This document shows positions 9,361 through 20,939 of a DNA stretch of 64,000 nucleotides, one piece after another. The translations under genes and the position numbers were made by a program. Origin of the DNA: Meloidogyne chitwoodi (taxonomy: Eukaryota; Nematoda; Chromadorea; Rhabditida; Meloidogynidae); NCBI GenBank assembly GCA_015183035.1, contig JACZZP010000006.1, forward strand, positions 1,736,001 through 1,800,000, in the 5' to 3' direction. How positions within the stretch are numbered: position 1 is the stretch's first letter; each line of letters starts with the position of its first letter. The notes below the pieces were generated by a model, which had not been told where the DNA came from, did not search any database, and saw only the letters and a list, made by a program, of their open reading frames with translations.

Positions 9361-12300
9361 ATAAGTCATCCGAATTTAAAGGATTTTCATAGATGCTTTT
9401 TATCCTTTTAAGGTAAATTTATGGACTAGACTATAAGTCATCCGAATTTAAAGGATTTTCATAGATGCTTTTTATCCTTTTAAGGTAAATTTATGGACTA
9501 GACTATAAGTCATCCGAATTTAAAGGATTTTCATAGATGCTTTTTATCCTTTTAAGGTAAATTTATGGACTAGACTATAAGTCATCCGAATTTAAAGGAT
9601 TTTCATAGATGCTTTTTATCATTTTAAGGTAAATTTATGGATTAGACTATAAGTCATCCGAATTTAAAGGATTTTCATAGATGCTTTTTATCCTTTTAAG
9701 GTAAATTTATGGACTAGACTATAAGTCATCCGAATTTAAAGAATTTTCATAGATGCTTTTTATCCTTTTAAGGTAAATTTATGGACTAGACTATAAGTCA
9801 TCCGAATTTAAAGGATTTTCATAGATGCTTTTTATCCTTTTAAGGTAAATTTATGGACTAGACTATAAGTCATCCGAATTTAAAGGATTTTCATAGATGC
9901 TTTTTATCCTTTTAAGGTAAATTTATGGACTAGACTATAAGTCATCCGAATTTAAAGGATTTTCATAGATGCTTTTTATCCTTTTAAGGTAAATTTATGG
10001 ACTAGACTATAAGTCATCCGAATTTAAAGGATTTTCATAGATGCTTTTTATCCTTTTAAGGTAAATTTATGGACTAGACTATAAGTCATCCGAATTTAAA
10101 GGATTTTCATAGATGCTTTTTATCCTTTTAAGGTAAATTTATGGACTAGACTATAAGTCATCCGAATTTAAAGGATTTTCATAGATGCTTTTTATCCTTT
10201 TAAGGTAAATTTATGGACTAGACTATAAGTCATCCGAATTTAAAGGATTTTCATAGATGCTTTTTATCCTTTTAAGGTAAATTTATGGACTAGACTATAA
10301 GTCATCCGAATTTAAAGGATTTTCATAGATGCTTTTTATCCTTTTAAGGTAAATTTATGGACTAGACTATAAGTCATCCGAATTTAAAGGATTTTCATAG
10401 ATGCTTTTTATCCTTTTAAGGTAAATTTATGGACTAGACTATAAGTCATCCGAATTTAAAGGATTTTCATAGATGCTTTTTATCCTTTTAAGGTAAATTT
10501 ATGGACTAGACTATAAGTCATCCGAATTTAAAGGATTTTCATAGATGCTTTTTATCCTTTTAAGGTAAATTTATGGACTAGACTATAAGTCATCCGAATT
10601 TAAAGGATTTTCATAGATGCTTTTTATCCTTTTAAGGTAAATTTATGGACTAGACTATAAGTCATCCGAATTTAAAGGATTTTCATAGATGCTTTTTATC
10701 CTTTTAAGGTAAATTTATGGACTAGACTATAAGTCATCCGAATTTAAAGGATTTTCATAGATGCTTTTTATCCTTTTAAGGTAAATTTATGGACTAGACT
10801 ATAAGTCATCCGAATTTAAAGGATTTTCATAGATGCTTTTTATCCTTTTAAGGTAAATTTATGGACTAGACTATAAGTCATCCGAATTTAAAGGATTTTC
10901 ATAGATGCTTTTTATCCTTTTAAGGTAAATTTATGGACTAGACTATAAGTCATCCGAATTTAAAGGATTTTCATAGATGCTTTTTATCATTTTAAGGTAA
11001 ATTTATGGATTAGACTATAAGTCATCCGAATTTAAAGGATTTTCATAGATGCTTTTTATCCTTTTAAGGTAAATTTATGGACTAGACTATAAGTCATCCG
11101 AATTTAAAGAATTTTCATAGATGCTTTTTATCCTTTTAAGGTAAATTTATGGACTAGACTATAAGTCATCCGAATTTAAAGGATTTTCATAGATGCTTTT
11201 TATCCTTTTAAGGTAAATTTATGGACTAGACTATAAGTCATCCGAATTTAAAGGATTTTCATAGATGCTTTTTATCCTTTTAAGGTAAATTTATGGACTA
11301 GACTATAAGTCATCCGAATTTAAAGGATTTTCATAGATGCTTTTTATCCTTTTAAGGTAAATTTATGGACTAGACTATAAGTCATCCGAATTTAAAGGAT
11401 TTTCATAGATGCTTTTTATCCTTTTAAGGTAAATTTATGGACTAGACTATAAGTCATCCGAATTTAAAGGATTTTCATAGATGCTTTTTATCCTTTTAAG
11501 GTAAATTTATGGACTAGACTATAAGTCATCCGAATTTAAAGGATTTTCATAGATGCTTTTTATCCTTTTAAGGTAAATTTATGGACTAGACTATAAGTCA
11601 TCCGAATTTAAAGGATTTTCATAGATGCTTTTTATCCTTTTAAGGTAAATTTATGGACTAGACTATAAGTCATCCGAATTTAAAGGATTTTCATAGATGC
11701 TTTTTATCCTTTTAAGGTAAATTTATGGACTAGACTATAAGTCATCCGAATTTAAAGGATTTTCATAGATGCTTTTTATCCTTTTAAGGTAAATTTATGG
11801 ACTAGACTATAAGTCATCCGAATTTAAAGGATTTTCATAGATGCTTTTTATCCTTTTAAGGTAAATTTATGGACTAGACTATAAGTCATCCGAATTTAAA
11901 GGATTTTCATAGATGCTTTTTATCCTTTTAAGGTAAATTTATGGACTAGACTATAAGTCATCCGAATTTAAAGGATTTTCATAGATGCTTTTTATCCTTT
12001 TAAGGTAAATTTATGGACTAGACTATAAGTCATCCGAATTTAAAGGATTTTCATAGATGCTTTTTATCCTTTTAAGGTAAATTTATGGACTAGACAATAA
12101 GTCATCCGAATTTAAAGGATTTTCATAGATGCTTTTTATCCTTTTAAGGTAAATTTATGGATTAGACTATAAGTCATCCGAATTTAAAGGATTTTCATAG
12201 ATGCTTTTTATCCTTTTAAGGTAAATTTATGGACTAGACTATAAGTCATCCGAATTTAAAGGATTTTCATAGATGCTTTTTATCCTTTTAAGGTAAATTT

Positions 12301-13089
12301 ATGGACTAGACTATAAGTCATCCGAATTTAAAGGATTTTCATAGATGCTTTTTATCCTTTTAAGGTAAATTTATGGACTAGACTATAAGTCATCCGAATT
12401 TAAAGGATTTTCATAGATGCTTTTTATCCTTTTAAGGTAAATTTATGGACTAGACTATAAGTCATCCGAATTTAAAGGATTTTCATAGATGCTTTTTATC
12501 CTTTTAAGGTAAATTTATGGACTAGACTATAAGTCATCCGAATTTAAAGGATTTTCATAGATGCTTTTTATCCTTTTAAGGTAAATTTATGGACTAGACA
12601 ATAAGTCATCCGAATTTAAAGGATTTTCATAGATGCTTTTTATCCTTTTAAGGTAAATTTATGGATTAGACTATAAGTCATCCGAATTTAAAGGATTTTC
12701 ATAGATGCTTTTTATCCTTTTAAGGTAAATTTATGGACTAGACTATAAGTCATCCGAATTTAAAGGATTTTCATAGATGCTTTTTATCCTTTTAAGGTAA
12801 ATTTATGGACTAGACTATAAGTCATCCGAATTTAAAGGATTTTCATAGATGCTTTTTATCCTTTTAAGGTAAATTTATGGACTAGACTATAAGTCATCCG
12901 AATTTAAAGGATTTTCATAGATGCTTTTTATCCTTTTAAGGTAAATTTATGGACTAGACTATAAGTCATCCGAATTTAAAGGATTTTCATAGATGCTTTT
13001 TATCCTTTTAAGGTAAATTTATGGACTAGACTATAAGTCATCCGAATTTAAAGGATTTTCATAGATGCTTTTTATCCTTTTAAGGTAAA
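9361..13089. repeat. 72-bp satellite array 2 (about 52 copies)
   Basis: Nearly identical 72-bp units have the same sequence as array 1. Each unit contains TTAAAGGAT and, 17 nt later, ATCCTTTTAA, which can form a hairpin. Rare variants show a higher-order structure. The set ATCATTTT / ATTAGAC / AAAGAATTTT recurs at an offset of 1368 bp (19 units; 9618 and 10,986), and ACAATAAG plus ATTAGAC recurs at an offset of 504 bp (7 units; 12,094 and 12,598). The right end cuts directly into the Polinton polymerase fragment. Confidence 0.98.
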
Positions 13090-14425
13090 GAGTCGGTGAC
13101 TACACTTTTTGAAGGGTGTTTCTTAAGCTGAACCGACCCCAAAGAGAATTCAGCATTAATTTTGAGATGTACCGCATTGCTTTGTCTGGCACCATTTTTT
13201 CTCTTTGAACTTCAATTCCAAATCTTTCTTTACATTCCGACATAAATTTATCTTCATTTTCTTTACCCAATATTCCTTCAGGAAAACCACTAGCGTTAAT
13301 TTTCATTGCCATAAATTCGGCCACATAATTTTTGAATATTTGATCATCCCATTTCTCATAATGCAAGCCCCTGTAAAATCTGCTTACTCGATATCCAACA
13401 TTTAATGCCTCTTCTAATTCTATTGATGTGCATGTTGAGACCCATCCTCTTTCATCATCATTGTGTGGGCAGTGATAATCTTTGATGTTTGCGCCATTTG
13501 GGTATGCGAGAGAACATTTTTTGCATAGTGGGAAAAGAAGTCGGTCATCAAATTTGACTGGAATGACAGGTACATCCAATTTCAGCGGTGGTATAATAAA
13601 TATTTTCAAAATTCCTTTAAACGGAATTTGTGTACTTTGAGTCCAATTTACTTTCTGTTCATCAAATGGCACAATACGCAATTTCGGGTGCCCAACCGGA
13701 AATGATGTTGTAGCAATTGTTGAAGGGTAAAGAGAATTAAAGTCTAGGTATGAAATTTTATGTTGTTCTTTATCTGCGTCAAAGTACAATTGCGCTGGTC
13801 CAGTTCTGCCACCAAAGTAGCAATCTCTCATTTTGATTGGACCTTTGTCGTGGTAATTTGCAAAAGCTTTTCTCATCTTTCTATTGCGACGAAGCATTTT
13901 ATTTATTTCACATTCCCATATGACGTCCACAAACTTTATATGTATTCTCAAAGTTGAAAGCCGCTTTTCATCATTCATACGCGTTTCTTCAACTGTTTTT
14001 CCATTTGGTAATATTTTTTCAAGGTCGTCACCAAAGCATTTTTGGCAGGCATGCCAAACACAACCATTCACTTCTATTGCTCTATCTTCTTCTTCAATAT
14101 ATCCATCGACCTTGAATTTTCCTACTTGATGTTCTCCGCCTTCAGAATGTGCACTTATTATTTTAACTCCCTTTGTTTCTTCATACCATTGTAAATACTT
14201 GAGGGCAAGCTCACTTTGATTATCGCATGTGTCATATCCTTTTTCGGGAACAATTGCTAGATGTTCAGCTTTTAGATGATTAAGGCGGAAATGTTTCATG
14301 CAGGCAGATGCTATAGTCATTGCATCGCGTAAAATATCGATTCCTTGTGCTTCTTCTTTAGATGTGTTTTTTTGCTTGCTAATTTCTGAGAATTTTGTTC
14401 TGAAGGCAATAAGTGCTTCTGTGAG
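13090..14425 (-). pseudogene. Polinton/Maverick DNA polymerase B fragment
   Basis: About 440 codons remain open. The fragment contains the Polinton-type region with GEHQVGKFKVDGY and CVWHACQKC, the FGGRTGPAQLY segment, polymerase motif A as DFNSLYPS, and motif B as KLMLNSLWGRF. The protein is cut soon after motif B: a TAG appears at about 13,104 and the satellite array starts at 13,089, so motif C and the thumb are missing. On the other side it is cut by the end of the Merlin-like element. The first residues of the open frame (MSAECPPNQKS) come from that element's terminal repeat and are not part of the polymerase. Protein-primed polymerase B replicates Polinton DNA, but this copy cannot function. 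Confidence 0.88.
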
Positions 14426-15052
14426 GGTACTTTTTTGGTTTGGGGGGCATTCTGCGGACATTTTTTGCGGACAATTATTATTATATATTTTATTAGTTGA
14501 TTTTTGCCTAAGGCAATAAAGGGTGTAAATTGATTAACAAAATTGCATAATGTTTTTTACCTTGTCATTTTAACATTATAAAGTAATTATTCGATAAAAT
14601 GATTCAAAATCTTAAAAATTTTACTTTATTACAATTGTACAACAAAATCAGCTTCCAGAAGAAGATTTTTATCACTGGTTAGTAGATCTTAAGCTTCTTC
14701 ATCAACATAGAACCTGTGATTGTGGAAGAGAAATGAGTCAGGAAAAGCGGAAGGATAAATGCTCAACATGGCCACTCTGGCAGAAGCTGAAAAGACGCCA
14801 TAAAGCAGAATTTGGAACAGCAGAAACAACACTTGAGAGCTATATTCATGAATTTGTATGGAGACAACGTTTTAAATGACCAGATTGTTTTTTTCATTTA
14901 ATTTCACAAATTGTCAATCATGATTCTTATTTGTGTGAATAGTCAATCTATGCCTTAAGGAAACATTCAAACTAACATATACTAATAAAATATATAATAA
15001 TAATTGTCCGCAAAAAATGTCCGCAGAATGCCCCCCAAACCAAAAAAGTACC
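14426..15052. mobile_element. Merlin-like transposon, internally deleted (627 bp)
   Basis: The terminal inverted repeats of about 75 bp begin GGTACTTTTTTGGTTTGG and contain GCGGACATTTTTTGCGGAC. They resemble the ends of the element at 58,574-59,048. The inside retains a plus-strand transposase remnant (14,649-14,879). No 8- or 9-bp target duplication is present: the left flank ends TCTGTGAG and the right flank starts CCGAGACG. It separates two head-to-head truncated Polinton genes. Confidence 0.75.
14649..14879 (+). pseudogene. Remnant of an ISXO2/IS1595-type (Merlin) transposase
   Basis: The 76 codons combine the usual N-terminal part of these transposases (FYHWLVDLKLL followed by CDCGREM, a zinc-binding pattern) with the usual C-terminal part (ESYIHEFVWRQRF, matching the family's LESYLxEFMWR ending). 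The catalytic DDE core between them is missing. This is the structure expected for an internal deletion derivative. Family assignment is by recognition of these two motifs only. Confidence 0.6.
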
Positions 15053-15517
15053 CCGAGACGTATCACTGTAGCATTAGTTTCAAACAAAGCCTTTAATGGA
15101 AACATTTCCCTTTCTCCCTTTAATTTTAAACCTTTTGATCTCAGAGATATTTCCATACATACTGGAGGGCATATTTATCCTATGGTCGCTTATAAATTAA
15201 AGTTTGAAAAAGACTTCTTTATCAGGACCTTTGTTGACATGTACGAAGCTCTTGGTATGGCTAACTCTGATCGATCAATTGATATTTCCATGACACGATA
15301 TAAAAATGGATGGACCTTTTTTGTAATACCCTTAACATCAACACTTGATGATTCATGTGGTTTTGAGCTCCTTCGTAGCGGAACTACTAGTATTCGCCTA
15401 GAATTTAATACTCCTATTCCTGATGGAGGAGTTGAAATGATTATTTTAGGAGAGTTTGATCAAATGCTTATGATAGATTATAACCGTCATATTGTTTCTG
15501 ATTCTAATCTTTGTTGA
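15053..15517 (+). pseudogene. Polinton/Maverick major capsid protein, C-terminal fragment
   Basis: About 150 codons match the C-terminal part of the family annotated in invertebrates as F54H12.2-like, the double jelly-roll major capsid protein of Polintons. Visible markers are FNGNISLSPFNF, the YKNGWTFFVIPLT segment, FELLRSGTTSIRLEF, and the terminal EFDQMLMIDYNRH before the TGA at 15,515-15,517. The usual protein is several hundred residues, so at least two thirds is missing. It is cut exactly at the Merlin-like element, whose terminal repeat supplies the apparent start codon. Confidence 0.8.
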
Positions 15518-15565
15518 TACTAATTGTATAAATAATATCATATTACTCATTTTCTCAATTTTAAA

Positions 15566-15882
15566 ATGAAAAACCTTTCTAATAATACTCAAAATTTTTC
15601 AAACGATTTTTTTCCTGTTGAAAGTAAATATTTACAAGAAAAAAATCAATCAATAGTTGCGTATGGGGTACCTTTTATTTTACAACTACATTTTCTTTTT
15701 CTCCCAATGATTATATCGTTTACTCATTAAAAAAAAATTAATAATATGGCAATTTATTAAACAAGCACATCTTTAACTGATTCATATATGTTGGAAGCAC
15801 TTTTTCACCAAAATTCACGAGCTAGAGGGGCATCTATTTCATCAGCATTTTTTAAAAAATTAAAAGAAAAATATTGCCTTTA
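15566..15882 (+). pseudogene. Remains of further Polinton reading frames
   Basis: An ATG at 15,566 opens a 54-codon frame (MKNLSNNTQNFSNDFFPVES) that ends at 15,730. A second segment at about 15,785-15,882 reads MLEALFHQNSRARGASISS and ends in a TAA. Both lie downstream of the capsid fragment on the same strand, with a possible GTACCT donor near 15,664. They are probably parts of another Polinton gene, but I cannot name it. Confidence 0.35.
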
Positions 15883-15902
15883 ATTTACTATTTTTTTGCA
15901 TA

Positions 15903-16028
15903 AAAATTAATCCTTTCGCGTCTATAGCCTCAAGACAAAAAACAAAAATAGAGAAAAATTATAAAAAAATTCCCGTTTTTTAAGAATGTAGAAAAAATTG
16001 GATGGCGGCCTTCCTTTCATATAGTGCC
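15903..16028. repeat. Solo terminal repeat related to the 440-1007 transposon
   Basis: The segment reads towards a CATATAGTGCC end and contains CGCGTCTATAGCCTCAAGAC and CCTTCCTTTCATATAG, in the same order as the right end of the element at 440-1007 but diverged at many positions. No partner end is visible nearby, so this is a solo or truncated copy. Confidence 0.7.
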
Positions 16029-16363
16029 ACTTTAATTTTTAAAAATTAAAATTTAGATAAAACTTTTCCTTTATTATCGTCCTTCATGGTAGAAAAGAAA
16101 TGAAGGGAAAAAATTAAAAATGAAAGTGAGGAAAGAAGTTAGATAGAGAAAATGACCTTTATCTTCTAATTTATCCCACCGCTGCTTAACTTACCAGATC
16201 TCTTGAAATCATAAAATTTCGAAAATCGAAAAATCACAAAAATATCGAAATCAAAAAAATCTCGAAAATATATTTTACTTTACAATCAAATAAATAAAAT
16301 GAATATTAAACAATAATTAAATATTTTCATAACCTATTAATAACCAAATATTTTGAATATTCT

Positions 16364-16797
16364 TTAATTCTCCTTAGGAACACCAACACCACCATGCGCG
16401 GTTTTCTTCTTCGGATACTTGCAGATACGTGCAATCCCTCTCTCCGGTTCAAAGTCACACCCGTAGTGATGAACCTCATTCACAAAAATTTTACAATCCT
16501 TGTTATTTGGTCCAGTAATCATTGTTGCACTGGACAAGCAACCAGAATTCGCTCCTGAACACCTAAAAGCATAAAAACTTTAAACTAAAATTTTATTTTA
16601 AATTACGGATAAGAAGTTTTGTAGCCAATAGTTTTTCCACGAATCCATCCAAAATTTGCTGCTAGGAATCCCATGACATGACGAACATCATCAGCATTTT
16701 CACCTCGGTGAATCATAAATCCTTCAGAACTACTTGAACGAGAATGAGCGGTTGTTGCGCTGCTTGAGCGAGAGCGAGAAGGAACTGTTGTTGACAT
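16364..16797 (-). CDS. Unidentified small Ser-rich, Cys-containing protein
   Basis: Two exons: 16,797 to about 16,606, then about 16,562 to 16,364, joined across a short GTAATT...TTTTAG intron that keeps the frame. The N-terminus is low complexity (Ser/Arg/Thr). It is followed by a compact part with GENADDVRHVMGFLAANFGW and then four or more cysteines in exon 2, including HHYGCDFEPERGIARICKYP, and a short basic tail. The protein is about 130 residues. No signal peptide or membrane segment was seen. The family is not recognised. The even codon use and clean splice suggest a real gene. Confidence 0.65.
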
Positions 16798-16974
16798 TCT
16801 AAAGAAACAGATATTTTTTTTTAATATAAAAAAGAAAGGTTCAAACATACTTTTTTGTTTGAAAAAAATTTTATAAATTGCAAAAGTAAATCTTTTATAC
16901 TAATAATTTTACCAAAATGACATTTAATTAAAAAACAAAATGCCAATTTGAAAAAAAATAAAAATTTAGAGGGT

Positions 16975-18150
16975 GGCCGAGCCAACTTTTTTAGGAAAAG
17001 GACCACGAAAAATTGCCAACTGAATGTTTATTCTTAACTGAGAAATCATCTCTTGATAAAATTGTTAATCCAAATAAACAATAAAATACATTTTAATATT
17101 TTTATAAATTTAAAATTGTAAAATAAAATTGATTTATTTTGATTTTATTAAATCTAATGATTTAAAGTTTTTTGTCAAAAGTTTAAACACAACTGGATCA
17201 GTGTAGAAATCTTCTTCCAATAAAAGTAATATTGGATATGAACGAACAGAACAAGTAGCAAATTGAAGAGAAAATTTGTTTTTCTCTACTTCGGTAGCAG
17301 CATCAATCTAATTATTTAAATAATATATTATTTTTTAAATATATTTCCAAAAAATATTTTCTGAAAATTTAGAAAACTTAGTAATTTTTGTTAAAATTCT
17401 TATAAAAAAATATTTTACCACTTCATCAGCTGTAAATCTCAGAGCTCTCTTTCTCAAAAGAAAATTGTAATGAACTGTTGTGAATATCTTCAAAATATTA
17501 AAAAAAATTTTAATTTAAAATTTTCTCTCTTACTTTAGTTTGTGGATTATAATAAATATTTTCAACAAATCGTTTAGTTAAAAAATGAAGCAAAAAAGGA
17601 GTGCATGCAAAAACGAATAAAAAAGTATCAGCTAAGGCCATAAAAGCAGCTAAACCTGGTCTATCTGTCATTGTTTCCACAAACGATGAACTGATTATTG
17701 GAATTAAACAAAGGCCTAAAAATAAATGATAAATAAAAAATTTTTTATAATTTTTGAACCTAATGCAGAACTTGAAAGTGAAGCGACCTAAAATATGAGT
17801 GAATTAATTGAAATATTTCAAGCAAGCACTTGTAAGAGCTTTAATTTTAAAAATATTTACCTTTGCAAACACAACCGTTCTTTTTAGTTGTTTTGTTGCA
17901 CTTTGCTTTAAAAATGGAAATCCCAATTCGCTGTTAGGGATTGATTTAAAAGATATTTGTTTGTCGTGAAAAGTTGGAACCTGAGTTGCTTTGGCTACAC
18001 ACAATTGACGAAATATAACAATAAAATTTTTATTAAATCTCTGACAAAATATTGAATGCATCTAAAATTAAGAAAAATCATAACTTTGATAATTAATTAT
18101 GCTATTCTGAGATTAAGTCTCATCAATTGAATAAAATGTTAATTTTGATC
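16975..18150. repeat. Segmental duplication, copy 2
   Basis: Collinear with 225-1785 but without the transposon at 440-1007 and without the deletion near 1295. The first 115 bp are a degraded copy of the last exon of the unknown gene at 34-351 (small deletions; same TAA region near 17,090). Similarity ends near 18,150. No satellite is attached here. Confidence 0.8.
17134..18061 (-). CDS. TMEM70-like mitochondrial inner-membrane assembly protein
   Basis: Six exons of about 190 residues in total: 18,061-17,861, a short exon near 17,790-17,765, one near 17,720-17,540, then one with the TTVHYNFLLRKRALRF segment, and the last ending at TAA 17,134. The protein has a basic presequence-like N-terminus (MHSIFCQRFNKNF), two membrane segments (ALGLCLIPIISSSF and FLFVFACTPFLLHFL), and the family-typical TKRFVENIYYNPQTK followed by RALRFTADEV. 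TMEM70 helps assemble the c-ring of mitochondrial ATP synthase and complex I. The human protein is longer (about 260 residues). The related TMEM186/TMEM223 group is the main alternative. Only this copy of the duplication appears intact. Confidence 0.72.
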
Positions 18151-18534
18151 AATAAGTAAAGAATTAATATTTTATTATGGAAATGCAGAGGATTTAAACC
18201 AATAAATATAATATATATATACAAAATAAGCAATTGCTATTCAATAACTTTATTAAGAAAGGTAATAGTGCCGGTTTTTACTCAGTATTTTTTTATTTTT
18301 CTAAACTTTCTTTTTTTATATTTTTAAGTCGTTCAATATTCTTTGAACAATTTAGAAAATGATCTTTCCTATCGTCATTCTCATTTTATAAACTAAAGGG
18401 GACGATAAAAGGCTTACTTATACTAAAGAAAAAGTAAGAAAAATAAAAAAAAGTAGAGTACAAACGGCAATATTTCCATAAATTAAATTAAAAATAAATT
18501 TGAGTCCATTTAAGGTACATTAATTTTGGGTTAG
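18151..18534. other. Intergenic, nothing recognised
   Basis: An AT-rich spacer between the TMEM70-like gene and the 3' end of the cyclin gene. No open frame or repeat of note was seen. Confidence 0.5.
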
Positions 18535-19764
18535 CTAAACACCAAAGTCAATAAAATCATTAAGTTTGCCGATATGTTCATCCGTAAAGTCATCAAGCAC
18601 ACATTCCTGATATTTTTCACGTAATGCATAAAGTTTATTTTCGTCAGGATCCGCAAGATTAATCACCTTGATTTTCTTTAAATTAAATTATAATCAGAAA
18701 AAAATGTTACATTGTCAACAAAAGATCGAGCAGTTGAAAATAAAGTTTCTTGGTCCAGTTTAAAAACCTCATCGAAAAGAAATTTGGATACAAGAGTCCG
18801 ACCAAACGTGTAAGAAGCTAACCAAATAGCAGTTGCAGCCACAGTCGAAGGTAAATAATGAGATAGATTGTAACAAACGGCGGCCACATCACAGATATAC
18901 TTTGAGAATTGATAAGTGTGATTGTCTGGTTCAACGTAAAAGCGATAACGACGAAGAAATTGTATTGCATGAGGTGTTCCAAGGTCAAAATTTAATGCGC
19001 TCAAAACCTGAAAACAAAAAAATCAAAAAGAAATTTTAAAAAACTAAATCATGTTCAGAAATTCAATAATTAATTTAATTTCCTAAAAGAAAACCTTTTG
19101 TTCCATCATAAAGACTTCCTCTTTAGTGAAAACAGCACCGGCAATCTGCACAAAGTCTTCAACATTAGGAACAAGGATTTCTTCAAATTTAGAAGAAATA
19201 AATAAACAGGTCACGCCTAATAATTGCAAGTTTTCTTTGCTGATGAAGTCGGACATTGCAAGCAAAGATCGATCCAGCAAATTGATAGCCAAGGCAAGAG
19301 TTTCATTGAGGAGATTAAATCGAATCTGGACCTTAAATTAATTCAAATTTGCTCTAAAAATTTTAATCTTAATATAAGGCATACATGGAATAACCAGTCA
19401 GCAAGGATCTGACGCATCCTACCAGTAGTCTTGCGACCCTTCAAAAAGTCTTCCGGTACATTGTAGATAATCTCAATATAACGCATATATTTGTCAACAT
19501 CTTCAGCACAATCAACTGAGATCAAAACATCGCCACCACCAAAGTGAACAATCGAACGTTCAAATTTATTCAAGTCATCCTTGATTAGATTTAAAATGAA
19601 ATTTAACGAAAAAAGATGATTACCGGTTTTGCAGTTTGATGTCGAATATTTAGCTTTCTCTCGACCAATGCAGTTGGTTTAACTTTTGTTGCGGCGTTAC
19701 GTTCACGAAAGTCTTGTGTCCTTTGTGCATCATTCTCATCCATTGGCTGCCTAGTCTTGAACAT
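18535..19764 (-). CDS. B-type (mitotic) cyclin
   Basis: Multi-exon gene from ATG 19,764 to TAG 18,535. Exon 1 carries a short basic N-terminus. The cyclin box follows: MRQILADWLFHVQIRFNLL (the MRxILxDWL signature, split by an intron), then NLLDRSLL, LQLLGVTCLFISSKFEE, and the second fold with LNFDLGTPHAIQFLRRYRF. The last exon is reached by a 35-nt intron after SFVDN. Order and spacing match cyclin B, the activating partner of CDK1 at the G2/M transition. The N-terminal region before the box is short and I see no clear RxxL destruction box, so timing of degradation is uncertain. A transposon lies 266 bp upstream of the start. Confidence 0.88.
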
Positions 19765-20030
19765 TTTTAGGTGTTATGAAGAAGAAATATATTAAGATTG
19801 TATAAGTCCAAGCTTGGAAATACAAAATAAAATAGAAATAATTTGTTTTCTTTTAATGAAAAACACAACTGAGCCATTATAGTTTTATCAAAATTTTCGA
19901 CCGATTTTACATTTTTAATCTCTTTTAACGTTATAAATTTAATTTGAAAAAAATTTTGCCGAAAAATTCTGATCCCAATTTGTGGTATTTGAAGTTCGAA
20001 ATTAATCTGGAGATAAGTAAAAATAAGAAT

Positions 20031-20715
20031 GGTGGCCGAACCTTTCGTCACTGAACCTTTCGTCAATGAACTTTTCGTCAATACCTTTCGTCAATGAACC
20101 TTTCGTCAATAAACTTTTCGTCAATGAACCTTTCGTCACTTAAGTCATATTTTTAAAAAACAAACCTTTCGTCAATGAACCTTTCGTCACTTAAGTCATA
20201 TTTTTAAAAAACAAACCTTTCGTCACTTAAGTCATATTTTTAAAAAACAAACTGGCAATCCCATAATTTTATGTAACTCGGTAAATATTTAATTTTGTAA
20301 AACGTAAGTGGTACCATTCGATTCAGCTCGACGAGATGAATCGAATAGTATGTCTTTTTTTCGCTGAAATGTTTTTTTTCAAAAAATAAAGTACTTGATT
20401 AAAAATCATGGATAAAGTCAAACGTTAGACAAAATCTGAGTTCAGATTCGTAATCTCCGCCCCAAATTACCCCTAGAAACATGTTTTCAGAATTATTTAA
20501 CTTTTTTTTCAATGGGATCTAGATTCTTTGGTTTGCCTGTTTGTTTTTTAAAATATGACTTAAGTGACGAAAGGTTCATTGACGAAAGGTTTATTGACGA
20601 AAGGTATTGACGGAAAGTTCATTGACGAAAAGGTATTGACGAAAGGTTCATTGACGAAAGGTATTGACGGAAAGTTCATTGACGAATGGTTCATTGACGA
20701 AAGGTCCGGGAACCA
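20031..20715. mobile_element. 685-bp inverted-repeat transposon with subterminal CCTTTCGTCA repeats
   Basis: The ends GGTGGCCGAACCTTTCGTCA and the imperfect inverse of GGTTCCCGGACCTTTCGTCA are flanked by ATAAGAAT at 20,023-20,030 and 20,716-20,723 (8 bp). Each arm contains many tandem TGAACCTTTCGTCA motifs in opposite orientation, plus AAGTCATATTTTTAAAAAAC blocks. The centre holds a 29-nt near-palindrome (20,317-20,345). No transposase is encoded. Subterminal repeat clusters usually bind transposase. Confidence 0.85.
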
Positions 20716-20939
20716 TAAGAATTGACCCGGACACTAAAAAATACCTGCCAGCCGGAGGTGTCATTTGAGCGACGCCGTTTGAGCGATAGGATTTGGGTGG
20801 CACGACTTTTCGTCAACGGAATTTACGTCAATGGACCATTCGTCAATACTTTTCGTCATTGGACTTTATGTCAACAGACTTTTCGTCAATAAACAAATTA
20901 TTTAAAATAGAAAAAAAGTAAAAAAAAAATAATCTAAAC

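Noticed and set aside
9361..13089. CRISPR-like regular repeat array
   Set aside because: Units are directly adjacent, with no unique spacers and no cas genes; the setting is eukaryotic. It is a tandem satellite.
14461..15050. MSAECPPNQKS as a shared N-terminal domain of two proteins
   Set aside because: It is encoded by the two arms of a terminal inverted repeat and is not related to either downstream protein.
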